A stretch of DNA of 64,000 nt from CAWEYO01 sp963813315 (GCA_963813315.1 CAWEYO010000021.1:1-64000), one strand, 5' to 3'; positions 45,542 through 54,290 are shown, counted from the first letter of the stretch. Notes: generated by a model not told the origin, from the sequence alone. Numbers and translations: made by a program.

Positions 45542-46011
45542 ACCTTTACCTTGCGAACATTTTACTGGCTGTGGTGTGGGCAACCGTGACGGGTTCGTTC
45601 TCGTTCGCCAACATCGTTCTTGGCTTCGTCCTCGGTGCGCTTGCGCTTTATCTCATACGCGATCGGGTGGGGTCGCTGGGCTATTTCAGGCGGACCTACC
45701 GCGTGCTGTCGCTGGCATTCCTGTTTCTCCTAGAACTGGTGCTGTCGGCGTGGCGCGTGGCCGTGCTGGTCATCTCGCCGAAGATGGACCTGAAGCCCGG
45801 CATTTTCGCCTATCCGCTGCGGGTCAATCGAGATTTCGAGATCACGCTCCTGGCCAACCTCATCACGCTGACGCCCGGCACGCTCTCGGTCGACGTATCA
45901 GACGACCGCCGCGTCCTCTACGTGCACGCCATCGATTGCTCGGATCCTGACAGGATGAGACACGACATAGCAGCGGGGTTCGAGCAGAAGATCATGGAGG
46001 CGTTCCGATGA
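45538..46011 (+). CDS. mrpE: Mrp/Pha antiporter subunit E
   Basis: A 157-residue subunit with two or three N-terminal helices and the conserved LANLITLTPGTLSVDVSDD segment followed by LYVHAIDC. Starts with GTG in a 4-base overlap with mrpD and overlaps mrpF by 4 bases, a tight translational coupling. Confidence 0.92.
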   Translation: MNLYLANILLAVVWATVTGSFSFANIVLGFVLGALALYLIRDRVGSLGYFRRTYRVLSLAFLFLLELVLSAWRVAVLVISPKMDLKPGIFAYPLRVNRDFEITLLANLITLTPGTLSVDVSDDRRVLYVHAIDCSDPDRMRHDIAAGFEQKIMEAFR

Positions 46012-46340
46012 CCGGCGCCGCATTTCTTAACGCAGGCTTGCTTCTGTCGCTGGCGCTGCTCAGCGCCTCCTTCCTGCTTACTGTCTGGCGTGTGCTGCTT
46101 GGACCAACGCTGCCCGACAGGGTATTGGCGCTGGACATGCTTGTCGCGACAGCGATCGGATTTATCGCTGTGCTCGGCATCAAGACTGGCTACACCCTTT
46201 ATCTCGACATCGCTATCGCACTCGGTCTGGTCGGCTTCCTGGCCACGGTGGCGTTCGCGCGATTCATTTTGAGCCAGCCTGCGGAAATTTTCGAACCGAC
46301 TGGCGGGCAGGTGAAACCGCCGGAGGATGCCTCGTCATGA
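46008..46340 (+). CDS. mrpF: Mrp/Pha antiporter subunit F
   Basis: A 110-residue three-helix subunit with RVLLGPTLPDRVLALDMLVA and ALGLVGFLATVAFARFI, typical of MnhF. Overlaps both neighbours by 4 bases. Confidence 0.92.
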   Translation: MTGAAFLNAGLLLSLALLSASFLLTVWRVLLGPTLPDRVLALDMLVATAIGFIAVLGIKTGYTLYLDIAIALGLVGFLATVAFARFILSQPAEIFEPTGGQVKPPEDASS

Positions 46341-46693
46341 TCGATGTCCTGCAGAACTACGTTGCCGGCGTGCTGGTGGTCATCGGCGCTGCATTCTCGC
46401 TTGTAGCGGCCATAGGACTTCTGCGCCTGCCGGATCTCTATACGCGCATGCATGCCGCTTCAAAGGCGGGTACGCTCGGCTCGGGAGTCATGCTGCTGGC
46501 GCTCGCGGTCTACGCGAACGACCCCGGTGTCGCCATGCGCGCGCTGGCGGGGGTCGCGTTTTTCCTGCTCACGGCGCCGGTGTCGGCGCATCTGCTTGCA
46601 AAGGTTGCGTATTCGGCCGGGTATCGGCTATGGCGTGGATCGGTTCATGACGCCATGGCGGGAAATTCGGACAGCGCCGGGCAGCAGCGGTGA
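46337..46693 (+). CDS. mrpG: Mrp/Pha antiporter subunit G
   Basis: A 118-residue subunit with three helices and the MnhG block GLLRLPDLYTRMHAASKAGT. Last gene of the complete seven-gene operon. The C-terminus (WRGSVHDAMAGNSDSAGQQR) is soluble. Confidence 0.92.
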   Translation: MIDVLQNYVAGVLVVIGAAFSLVAAIGLLRLPDLYTRMHAASKAGTLGSGVMLLALAVYANDPGVAMRALAGVAFFLLTAPVSAHLLAKVAYSAGYRLWRGSVHDAMAGNSDSAGQQR

Positions 46694-47012
46694 CGGCGGC
46701 AATACACATCCCGTGTTTTTTGCATTTCCCCGTGTTTTTGCATTTCAATTTGTCGTTGCGTCACCAAAAAAGTGAATCGGGGAGGTAGACCTAAATATTT
46801 AGACAGCCGAGGTTAAAGCTATATTCCGAGTAGACGGAATTTCGAGCATTCTTTCGCTGAAGTAACAATTGTCAATTGACTTGGAATATTGAAAGGTCCA
46901 TTTAAGCGCTGCGAACGGAATCGTCTGCTTGATTGTTCCGTATGGAATCGCCTGATACCCCGGAGTCTGAATACCGGGGACAGTTCACGACTTGTGTTGG
47001 GGCCCGAGAGAC
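46694..47012 (+). promoter_or_regulatory. A/T-rich leader between mrpG and mucR
   Basis: About 320 bases, clearly richer in A/T than its surroundings. It starts with a near-exact direct repeat (CCCGTGTTTTTTGCATTTC and CCCGTGTTTTTGCATTTC, 46715-46750) and contains CAATTGTCAATTG (46866-46878). MucR/Ros proteins bind degenerate A/T-rich sites and usually repress their own gene, so this is a plausible autoregulatory promoter. No small gene is evident. Confidence 0.5.
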
Positions 47013-47438
47013 ATGGACATTACCGAAACGCCGGGAAAAAACAGCGAAATGCTGATCGAACTTACCGCAGATGTAGTGGCGGCATATGTCAGCAACAATC
47101 CGGTGCCCGTTGGCGAACTACCGAACCTTATCGCCGATGTGCACGCCGCACTGGGACGCGTTGGCGGCGGCAGCGAGCAACCGCCTGCTGACAAGCAGAA
47201 GCCGGCGGTGAACCCGAAGAAGTCCGTTCACGACGACTACATCGTCTGTCTTGAAGACGGCAAGAAATTCAAATCCCTGAAGCGCCATCTGATGACTCAC
47301 TACGGCCTGACGCCCGATCAGTATCGCGACAAGTGGAATCTCGATGCGAACTACCCGATGGTCGCGCCGAACTACGCGGCGGCGCGTTCGCAGCTTGCCA
47401 AGAAGATGGGGCTGGGGCGCAAGCGCAAGAGCAGATAA
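47013..47438 (+). CDS. mucR: MucR/Ros-family transcriptional regulator
   Basis: A 141-residue zinc-finger-like regulator of exopolysaccharide, motility and cell-cycle genes in rhizobia. The DNA-binding region reads YIVCLEDGKKFKSLKRHLMT followed by HYGLTPDQYRDKWNL, then NYPMVAPNYAAARS and MGLGRKRK. In Agrobacterium Ros the zinc ligands are C-x2-C and H-x4-H; here the second cysteine is Asp, a variant known among Mesorhizobium homologues. The N-terminal half (ELTADVVAAYVSNNPVP) mediates oligomer formation. ATG 47013 begins the conserved N-terminus. Confidence 0.92.
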   Translation: MDITETPGKNSEMLIELTADVVAAYVSNNPVPVGELPNLIADVHAALGRVGGGSEQPPADKQKPAVNPKKSVHDDYIVCLEDGKKFKSLKRHLMTHYGLTPDQYRDKWNLDANYPMVAPNYAAARSQLAKKMGLGRKRKSR

Positions 47439-47586
47439 GTCCGTGGCGGGGTGACATTCACTGAATGATCGCCCCGCGATGACCACTGTTTGCGGATGAC
47501 CTTTCCGAACGTCAGTAGATTGGACGCGTCGCCCGTTGGCGCCGATACTTCCCGCCAGCGTTCCGCAGGTCGATCACGCTTCAGTG

Positions 47587-48405
47587 TAAGATGAGACCAG
47601 GTTTGGTCATCTGCCGGAGGAAATTTGCGGCAAGGTCGAGGGGGTTCTCGACGGTCGTACGGTGGTACGGCCGAGCAGGAGCCCGAATGCCTGCAAGATG
47701 GCGATTGGCGAAACCCGCCGCGCTAACTGATCTCCCCCGCAAGGCAGGGCTATCGCATATGGGTACTGCCCCTCACCGGCTCGCTGCGCTCGCCACCTTG
47801 TAACGTGGATCCGATGACTTTCGGTGGCCACAGGACGTTGTCGTGGAGCCAAGCCCGACACCACCTCGATCGTAGAGATCGCGGGAGAGCATGGACCAAC
47901 TCCCCCATTTTCCCAAGCCCGTACAGTCGCTTGGGGAAACTTCTGGCCAGAAGCCAGTCCCGTTTCGGGCAAGGCTGGGCACGAGGAAAGGAAACCAAAA
48001 CGCGCATCTGGGTTGGGAATCCGAACTTGATTTCCAAGACAGTCGCTCTCCTCCATTCCATGGGGGAGAGGAAGGGCGCGAGGCCGCGGCCGGCGTTCCT
48101 CTCCCCGGCTTTGCGGGCAGAGGTGGCGAGCGTAGCAAGCCGGTGAGGGGCACGGATCCGGTAAAACCGAATGCGATTGCCCTGCCCTCAAGGAGGAGAT
48201 TTGCCGGCGCATTTGGCCAATCGCGATCGGTGCGGGAGCGTGGAGACGCCGAAGCGAAGGCGCACTCCGCACGGAAACCCTGCCCGTTGCTTTGCCTCCG
48301 GCAAACGAACAATCAGACAACCCTGCCGATCGAACTTATCCCGTTTCGCAGAAACGGGGTTCGACCGGTGGGCCGAGTGAATGACCAAACCTGATCTCAT
48401 CTTGC
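47587..48405. mobile_element. Possible non-autonomous element bounded by 23-bp inverted repeats
   Basis: AAGATGAGACCAGGTTTGGT (continuing CAT) at 47587-47609 and its inverted partner ending at about 48405 match at 22 of 23 positions, both pointing inward. The 0.8 kb between holds no supportable gene. It contains a REP-like copy near 47693-47750, and a CCCTCACCGGCT segment at about 47765 that pairs with AGCCGGTGAGGGGC at 48137-48150. It could be a remnant of an insertion sequence or a composite repeat. No target duplication was seen. Confidence 0.4.
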
Positions 48406-48565
48406 TGTACACACATTGATGTCTATGTTCGCTCTTGCCGTACTCAGCTTGTTGATGTGCTGTACTGGGTTCATCAAAGATTTGCCGAGAGCCAGACATC
48501 GCCGGCAAAGCCTCGCCTGTCGGGAGGGTGGCAACGAAGTGGGCCGGGCTGGGTAGAATCGAGAA

Positions 48566-48907
48566 TCATGCTCTCTGCCGCCGCGTGTTCCACGCTTTGG
48601 CTGCGCCCACCCCCGGCGGGCAAGTGCTTTGACCGTGCACGCGCCGCAATTGCTCCAGCGCCTGCTTCAAAGCGATGTGCCGGTTAAGATCGTAGGTCCA
48701 ATGGCGGCGCAGGCCCTTGAGCCGCTCTCGCTCGATCAGCCGTTCAACGCGGTTTATGATCTCGACGGCTTCGCCTGTTTCCGCCGCGAGTGCATACGAC
48801 AGATCGATGCCGGATATGAGTTGAAAAGCTGCGAGCTGGCGCGCATCCAGTTCGAGTGCCGATTTTCGTGTCTTGAATGCACGGATTTCCTCGTGAAGCG
48901 CAGACAT
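48566..48907 (-). CDS. Conserved small cytoplasmic protein, unknown
   Basis: A 113-residue helical protein (MSALHEEIRAFKTRKSALEL, then DARQLAAFQLISGIDLSYAL, RVERLIERERLKGLRRHW, RHIALKQALEQLRRV). I do not recognise a named family. The composition is gene-like and AAGGGGA lies before ATG 48907; the much longer frame upstream is not. It is divergent from the DnaA-domain gene, sharing a region with a LexA-type box. Confidence 0.65.
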   Translation of the reverse strand: MSALHEEIRAFKTRKSALELDARQLAAFQLISGIDLSYALAAETGEAVEIINRVERLIERERLKGLRRHWTYDLNRHIALKQALEQLRRVHGQSTCPPGVGAAKAWNTRRQRA

Positions 48908-49052
48908 TGATCCCCTTCGCCAATAATGTTGTGAGGACCACGAATGTCCGTCGACGGCCGGTGGGTGGGGACAGATTTGCCGCGAAAAATTCCGCGCCGT
49001 AAGAAAAACGCGCGTTCTTTCAACAGGTTGGTGAATTTTTTCTGGAATAGTC

Positions 49053-49067
49053 GTTCCATTTTTGTTC
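49053..49067. promoter_or_regulatory. LexA (SOS) box of the alphaproteobacterial type
   Basis: GTTC, seven bases (CATTTTT), GTTC: an exact match to the GTTC-N7-GTTC LexA site of alphaproteobacteria. It lies 64 bases before GTG 49131 and 146 bases before the divergent gene at 48907. Confidence 0.6.
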
Positions 49068-49130
49068 ACATGTTGGGGCGCACTGAGATATAAGAACATA
49101 TTCCTATCAACGGACCGAAGGATATGTTCA

Positions 49131-49550
49131 GTGCAAGCGCTCCAAGCCAGATCACCCCTGCAGACAAGAAAACAATTCGACGAAGCGCGGTTGCGGGATC
49201 CAAAGGTCTGGCGCCCGAAGGGAAGGCGGGGAGAAGAAATCATCGAGCTTTGCGAGAGCATGATTGATGTGACCGCCGCGCTCTTCAACGTAAGCAGCAA
49301 GGAAATGCGCAGGGCGGGCCGCACAGCGTTCGACGTGTCGCGCGTTCGGCAAATCGCCATGTATGTGACGCATGTAGTGCTTGGCCTTAGCATGGCGGAA
49401 GTCGGGAAGGGCTTTCAGCGAGAGCGCACGACGGTCCTCCACGCGTGCCATCTGATCGAGGACATGCGCGACGATGGCGACTTCGACCAGATCATTGGCA
49501 TGACGGAGCGAGTCGCGGTCGCTGCGTTCCGCAATCGCGAGGCCATTTGA
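49131..49550 (+). CDS. Orphan DnaA domain IV (HTH) protein
   Basis: A 139-residue protein whose residues 50-125 are the DnaA C-terminal DNA-binding domain: VTAALFNVSSKEMRRAG, DVSRVRQIAMYVTHVVLGLS and the box-recognising FQRERTTVLHACHLIED. There is no AAA+ domain. GTG 49131 is chosen because AAGGA lies nine bases upstream; the frame is open to 49062 but that part is not conserved-looking. It is followed by the DUF6456 gene after 1 base and is presumably co-transcribed with it. A role in replication control or transcription is inferred only. Confidence 0.78.
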   Translation: MQALQARSPLQTRKQFDEARLRDPKVWRPKGRRGEEIIELCESMIDVTAALFNVSSKEMRRAGRTAFDVSRVRQIAMYVTHVVLGLSMAEVGKGFQRERTTVLHACHLIEDMRDDGDFDQIIGMTERVAVAAFRNREAI

Positions 49551-49551
49551 C

Positions 49552-50355
49552 ATGGAGCTATCGGATACCAACAAGATGCGTCACCGGATCGCGCGGTTTC
49601 TGTCCCGCGGGGGGGTGCGTCCGCTTGAAGCATCGGACGGGCGGAAGGTTCTGCTCGATGGCCTCGAACGAGGGACCATCAGCGTTTGCGGGCAAGAGCT
49701 GAAGGCGATGGCCAGAGGTGGCCTGGTCGAGGAGCGTGCCGGCAGGCTCTCATTGACTGGCACCGGCATCGCCTATTTGAGGCGTGCGTCGGCGTCCGGG
49801 GACCCGTTTCAGGACCAGCACCGCGAACTCGACGAAATCCGCATCGAGGAGCCGGAGGGCACCGCGATCCTGACAGCCAATTTCGCCGAATCGCCGCTTG
49901 CGCAGCTGGCACGGCGCAAGGCAAAGGACGGCCGGCCGTTCCTCACCGAGCACGAATGCCGCGCCGGTGAGCGTCTGCGTTCGGACTACACGCGCGGGCA
50001 AATCATGCCCCGCATGGGGGCGAACTGGGTAGCCTCGGTAGCCTCGGGCCGGCGCGACGGCGGCAACAGTGTCGCCGATCTAACCGACTCGGCTCTCGCT
50101 TCGCGCCAGCGGGTTGACTTGGCAATCGAAGCGGTGGGGCCGGAGCTGGCCGGGGTCCTGATCGACGTCTGCTGCTTTCTCAAAGGGCTGGAAGTGGTGG
50201 AGAGCGAGCGTGGCTGGCCGGTGCGGTCGGCGAAAATCGTGCTGAAAACTGCACTCGGGGTGCTGCACCGTCACTATCACCCACCGATCAGGCGCAGCCG
50301 GGCCGCTCTGCTGCATTGGGGCGCGGAGGACTATCGTCCTGGATTGGAGGGCTGA
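49552..50355 (+). CDS. DUF6456 domain protein
   Basis: A 267-residue protein. The N-terminal 80 residues look like a winged helix (ELKAMARGGLVEERAGRLSL); the C-terminal half is DUF6456: SPLAQLARRKAKDGRPFLTE, ERLRSDYTRGQIMPRMGANW, then VGPELAGVLIDVCCFLKGLE and WPVRSAKIVLKTAL. The family is restricted to alphaproteobacteria and has no known function; a DNA-binding or replication-linked role is suggested by its neighbour. Begins directly after the DnaA-domain gene. Confidence 0.82.
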   Translation: MELSDTNKMRHRIARFLSRGGVRPLEASDGRKVLLDGLERGTISVCGQELKAMARGGLVEERAGRLSLTGTGIAYLRRASASGDPFQDQHRELDEIRIEEPEGTAILTANFAESPLAQLARRKAKDGRPFLTEHECRAGERLRSDYTRGQIMPRMGANWVASVASGRRDGGNSVADLTDSALASRQRVDLAIEAVGPELAGVLIDVCCFLKGLEVVESERGWPVRSAKIVLKTALGVLHRHYHPPIRRSRAALLHWGAEDYRPGLEG

Positions 50356-50380
50356 ACTGGCGTGCCGATGTTCCTTGTTT

Positions 50381-50430
50381 GAGCATCGGATTTTCCCGAA
50401 ACCGGTGCCCCACTTTCGGGTCCGATGCTC
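50381..50430. repeat. Palindromic repeat with GAGCATCGGA arms
   Basis: Second copy of the element at 40200-40250: GAGCATCGGATTTTCCCGAA, then CCGGTGCCCCACTTTCGGG and TCCGATGCTC. Located between the convergent DUF6456 and sufE genes, where it could act as a bidirectional terminator. Confidence 0.8.
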
Positions 50431-50450
50431 TGACGGCTCAAGCCGAGGTG

Positions 50451-50879
50451 CTATTCCGCAGGCTCCAGCGCCATCGCCGCGTCGCGCTTGATCCTTTTGA
50501 CCATGGAACGCAGGCCATTGGCGCGTTGGGGCGTGAGATGCTCGTCAAGGCCAAGCTTTCGGAGCGTTGCCTCGGCGTCGGCGGCAACAATTTCGCTCGC
50601 CCGTCTGCCCGAGAAAAGAGCCAACATGATCGCCACCAGCCCCTTCACGATATGGGCATCGGAATCACCTGCAAACGTCACAACCGGATCGGGTCCGGAA
50701 CCGCGCTCCGTCGTCAGCCAGACCTGGCTGACGCAGCCGGGAACCTTGTAGGCGTCAGTCCTGGCGAAATCCGGAAAGGCTGGCAGCGCCTGGCCAAGCT
50801 CGATCACATAGCGATAGCGATCCTCCCACTCGTCGAGGAAGGCAAAGTCGTCGAAAATCTCGTTGATCGTCGTGCCCAT
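50451..50879 (-). CDS. sufE: Cysteine desulfuration protein SufE
   Basis: A 142-residue SufE, which accepts sulfur from the desulfurase SufS for Fe-S cluster assembly. The active cysteine is in VPGCVSQVWL near residue 49, with GDSDAHIVKGLVAIMLALFS and the C-terminal LGLDEHLTPQRANGL. ATG 50879 matches the family start (INEIFDDFAFLDEWEDRY). The other suf genes are not in the window. Confidence 0.93.
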   Translation of the reverse strand: MGTTINEIFDDFAFLDEWEDRYRYVIELGQALPAFPDFARTDAYKVPGCVSQVWLTTERGSGPDPVVTFAGDSDAHIVKGLVAIMLALFSGRRASEIVAADAEATLRKLGLDEHLTPQRANGLRSMVKRIKRDAAMALEPAE

Positions 50880-50959
50880 TCTAGAGTGCCATATAGTGGC
50901 CAGGACGCGGCACGTCACGGAAAAAGAATGGCGCAAGGACCGGGCGCGGGCAGACGGAA

Positions 50960-51292
50960 TCACTGGACAGCGGCGGTTTCTTTGACAGGGTCTACGCTGC
51001 CGGTCCGGATCGATGGATCGGGTTCGCCGAATTGCCGGTCGAGAACCTCGTAGGCGATGCGTGCAACTTCGCTCGCCCTTATCCCAATCGTCTGAAAGGC
51101 GGATTTGCCGATTTCACAAAGGTCCGGCTTGCGCTCGCACATGCCTGTGACGTCGCCTGCCGCTTCACGCGCGGCAAAAAGCGCCTCGGACGCACTGACG
51201 GGTTGGCGACCACCTTCTCGGGAACCGATGTCAAGCGGCAGGAGAAGCAGCACGAGCGAAAACCAGAACGCTGCCCGAATGAGGAAACCCAT
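50960..51292 (-). CDS. DUF5330 small exported or membrane protein
   Basis: A 110-residue protein with an N-terminal hydrophobic helix (FLIRAAFWFSLVLLLLPLDI) that could be a signal or anchor, then a conserved DUF5330-like core (ASEALFAAREAAGDVTGMCE, RKPDLCEIGKSAF) with two cysteines. Function unknown. AGAGG eight bases before ATG 51292. Confidence 0.8.
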   Translation of the reverse strand: MGFLIRAAFWFSLVLLLLPLDIGSREGGRQPVSASEALFAAREAAGDVTGMCERKPDLCEIGKSAFQTIGIRASEVARIAYEVLDRQFGEPDPSIRTGSVDPVKETAAVQ

Positions 51293-51683
51293 GACTTCAC
51301 CTCTGCGACGTACCCGGCAAAAAGGTGCATCCGCGCGAGAATGGCACAGACAGGATAAAGAAAGGCTTGCGCTGCGGGTTCGGATTTTCGGCAAACATAG
51401 TTCAAATTGTAGGGATCGCGTTTTTCGGATCTCATTGAAGCGCCCTGCCTTGGGAAGAGGAGGTAAAGGTGAAGCCCCAGCCAATTCCGGTGAGGTGGCG
51501 CAAAGCCGGATACCCCGGCTAACCAGGCGTTTACTATGGGGCGAAATGAGTGAGCATTTCCGCATCTGAAGGCTGATATTTGTCTGGTCAGCACGTCGAC
51601 CGCGCCTGCCTTATCCTTTCCTTAAAAGCTCGATGCGAGGTTCCTACCATGCAACAGCGGCCGGCACGGCCGGGCAAGGATGA
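51293..51683. other. Divergent promoter region, DUF5330 / histidine kinase
   Basis: About 390 bases with no supportable gene. It must carry both promoters. I see no clear palindrome or repeat. Confidence 0.4.
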
Positions 51684-53486
51684 GTGCGTTCGTTGATTTC
51701 TATAGCAACCAGATCCAGTGAATGGCTAGCGAGGATGGCCGCCGGGTGTGACCGGCTCGTGCATCCTTCGGTTGCGGACGACGCGCTGCGCGCGCGCAAC
51801 CGACGGCTCCTTGGCGCTCTTCTGTCCACTCCCTTTCTGGCCGCCTTCGCCATCAGTCAAACCCTCTTCGACGCTGTCGGAGCCGCAGTGACGCTCGCGG
51901 CAATTTTTGCGGTCTTCGGCGCATTCTGGGCCGCGGCACTGGCGGTTGCGTCGACCGGCCGGGAACGTTTGGCGGGCATGGCGGTGCTCTGGGCTTCCGT
52001 CGCACCAGCCGCGGCGATGCTTGCGGTCGCCGGAGGTCTGGCATCCCCGCTGGCTGCGATGGCCGCGTCCTTCGTGTTGGAGGCGGCCTGGGTCTGGAGG
52101 ACACGCGTTGCCACAGCCTCCGGATTGGCAGCTTCCGCCGCGGTTCTTGTGCTGGCGGCGCTGCCCGGGCCGCCGCTTGCGGGGGCAGAAGCCGTTGCCG
52201 TTTCGGCGTGGCACTGGCTTGTCCCGATTGTCTACGCGGTGACAGTGGGATTGCGCGTTGCAAGTTTGCTGGGAGAGAGGCCGATTCGTGCGGACGAATA
52301 TTCGGACAGGCTCGAGGACATTGTGGACGCCGTCGTTTTTCGCATCGCCGGAAGCGGCGAGGTTGTCGATGCATCGGCCAGGGCTCGCGACACCCTGCGG
52401 CTGGCCCCCGAGTTGCTGCTCGGCAACGGCCTCTTCGAGCGTATCCATGTGGCCGATCGCGTTACCTATCTCTGCGCCGTGTCCGATATGCGGGAGGGCG
52501 CAGCCAATCGGCGCCTCGAACTGCGGCTGCGCCTACCAGACGAAGCCGGGCAAGCGGGTATCGACAACTTCCGCGCTTTCGACGTCGAACTGGCCCGGCA
52601 GGGCGACACAACAGGCTTTGTGGCGATTGTGCGGACAACCGAAGTTCCGGGACTGCGCGAGGCGCTTGCAGCGGCTACAGAGCGGGCAGACAGCATCGAG
52701 ATCGCCAAACGCCGGGTCTTGGCGACTGTCAGCCACGAACTGCGCACTCCGCTGAACGCCATCATCGGGTTCGCGGATATACTCGGCCACGAGATGTGCG
52801 GCAGATTTTCGGACCCAAGGCAGAAGGAATATGTCGGCCTTATCAAGGAGTCCGGGGACCATCTCCTTGCCGTGGTCAATTCGATACTGGATGTTGCGAG
52901 GATCGAATCCGGTGCCTACGCGATCCAGGCAGAGACGTTCCGCTTCAACGACGCGGTCGCAATGTGCCATTCGATGATGGCCTTTCAGGCCGAAGCAAAG
53001 GCGATTCAGTTCAAGACGGAAGTCAGTCACAATGTCGGCGAGATCAACGGCGATCGGCGCGCTATTCAGCAGATGCTGATCAACCTCGTTGCCAACGCCA
53101 TCAAGTTCACGCCCGACGGCGGTCAGGTCACGATCGGCGTCAAGCGTTTCGGTTCGCGGCTGCATTTCTGGGTTAGCGACAATGGGATCGGCATCGGTGC
53201 GGACGATATCGCGCAACTCGGCAGGCCTTTCATGCAGGTCCAGAACGACTACACGCGGCAGATCGAAGGGACAGGACTGGGCCTCTCGCTGGTGAAAGGG
53301 CTCGTTGCGCTGCACGACGGAACCATGACCGTCCAGAGCGCGCCGAACGAGGGCACGACCGTGACGATCAGCTTGCCCGTTGCGGGCGTATCGGCGCAGG
53401 AAGCCGACAAGACGAAAGAGCACAGTGCAATCGACACGAATGGCAGCAACGAGGAAACCGATGGCTCGCTCCGCAAAACGGCGTAG
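51684..53486 (+). CDS. Sensor histidine kinase
   Basis: A 600-residue kinase with about six N-terminal helices (residues 45-200), a PAS-like segment (EDIVDAVVFRIAGSGEVVDA) and a complete transmitter: H-box ATVSHELRTPLNAIIGFADI, N-box INLVANAIKFTPDGG, G1 WVSDNGIGIGADD and G2 EGTGLGLSLVKG. The kinase domain resembles the PleC/DivJ/CbrA group. No response regulator is adjacent. GTG 51684 has AAGGA upstream. The end overlaps the following gene by 26 bases. Confidence 0.88.
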   Translation: MRSLISIATRSSEWLARMAAGCDRLVHPSVADDALRARNRRLLGALLSTPFLAAFAISQTLFDAVGAAVTLAAIFAVFGAFWAAALAVASTGRERLAGMAVLWASVAPAAAMLAVAGGLASPLAAMAASFVLEAAWVWRTRVATASGLAASAAVLVLAALPGPPLAGAEAVAVSAWHWLVPIVYAVTVGLRVASLLGERPIRADEYSDRLEDIVDAVVFRIAGSGEVVDASARARDTLRLAPELLLGNGLFERIHVADRVTYLCAVSDMREGAANRRLELRLRLPDEAGQAGIDNFRAFDVELARQGDTTGFVAIVRTTEVPGLREALAAATERADSIEIAKRRVLATVSHELRTPLNAIIGFADILGHEMCGRFSDPRQKEYVGLIKESGDHLLAVVNSILDVARIESGAYAIQAETFRFNDAVAMCHSMMAFQAEAKAIQFKTEVSHNVGEINGDRRAIQQMLINLVANAIKFTPDGGQVTIGVKRFGSRLHFWVSDNGIGIGADDIAQLGRPFMQVQNDYTRQIEGTGLGLSLVKGLVALHDGTMTVQSAPNEGTTVTISLPVAGVSAQEADKTKEHSAIDTNGSNEETDGSLRKTA

Positions 53487-54186
53487 GAAGCCGGCGTTGT
53501 TGCGTGACGGCGCGGTGGCGCTGGGTGGCGCAATTTCGCGCAATCCGGTGCTGGTGGGCGGGAGCACGGCGTTTCTCGTGGCGCTCGCCTTCGTGTCGGC
53601 GAACGCACTGTGGTACCAGCCGCATTTTCATTCGGACGCGTTCTTCGCAACGCGCAACCTCGACGGCGCCTATGTCGCGCCTGATATCTCGCCGCAGACC
53701 ACTATCCATTTTCAGAGGGAGTCTGAACACATCTCTCAACCGAAGCCTGATCCGGTCGTCGAGCGGGTGCAAGGCATTCTGCGCGACCTCGATTTTTATT
53801 CCGGGACGGTCGACGGCATCGCTGGGCCAAATACGCGCAACGCGATAGAGACGTACCGCAAGAAGGCAGGGCTTCGGGTTTCGGACAGGATCGACGAAGA
53901 ACTCCTGACTGAGCTCGGCGTCGCGTCGGCGACGGTGGCAATCGACGCGAAACCGGCGCCTGTTCCGCGCGAACCTGATGCGGGCGTCGGTCCCGATCCG
54001 CTTGTGAAAAAGATACAGGCTGGACTGAAGGCATTCGGCAGCGCCGATGTCGAAGTGGACGGCGTCATCGGCGCCAAAACAAAAAGCGCCATCCGCGAGT
54101 TCCAGTCGCTGTTCGGCTTACCCGTGACCGGAGAGCCCGACGAGAAGCTGTATACGAAAATGCGCGAGATCGGCCTGACGAATTAG
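53461..54186 (+). CDS. Membrane-anchored peptidoglycan-binding protein
   Basis: A 241-residue protein with a basic N-terminus (ARSAKRRRKPALL), one hydrophobic helix (near residues 33-52) and two PG_binding_1 domains, at about 100-150 (ILRDLDFYSGTVDGIAGPNT) and 180-235 (VDGVIGAKTKSAIREFQSLF). It should sit in the inner membrane and touch the wall. ATG 53461 is preferred because GAGG lies before it. Its stop codon TAG lies at the left end of a repeat (54185 on). Translation may be coupled to the kinase gene. Confidence 0.82.
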   Translation: MARSAKRRRKPALLRDGAVALGGAISRNPVLVGGSTAFLVALAFVSANALWYQPHFHSDAFFATRNLDGAYVAPDISPQTTIHFQRESEHISQPKPDPVVERVQGILRDLDFYSGTVDGIAGPNTRNAIETYRKKAGLRVSDRIDEELLTELGVASATVAIDAKPAPVPREPDAGVGPDPLVKKIQAGLKAFGSADVEVDGVIGAKTKSAIREFQSLFGLPVTGEPDEKLYTKMREIGLTN

Positions 54187-54262
54187 GGTGTGTTGAGATT
54201 CATGTGTCTTTACGCATGAACTTATCCGAAAGGTCTGTCGGCTTTGCGGGATCATGCGCTAT
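54185..54262. repeat. Chimeric repeat: element end joined to a palindromic repeat
   Basis: AGGGTGTGTTGAGATTCA (54185-54202) equals the end of the MITE-like element, but then the sequence changes to GCATGAACTTATCCGAAAGG and GCGGGATCATGCGCTA, a diverged copy of the rhizobial palindrome at 31360 and 32315. Confidence 0.65.
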
Positions 54263-54290
54263 GCATCCGCCTTCATGACGGAAACCAGGA

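Noticed and set aside
47591..48394. Overlapping plus-strand frames after mucR
   Set aside because: They run through REP-like repeats and inverted segments and show no domain or conserved composition.
48566..49393. One 275-codon minus-strand gene
   Set aside because: Only the last 113 codons (from ATG 48907) are gene-like; the upstream part is antisense to the DnaA-domain gene and the promoter region.
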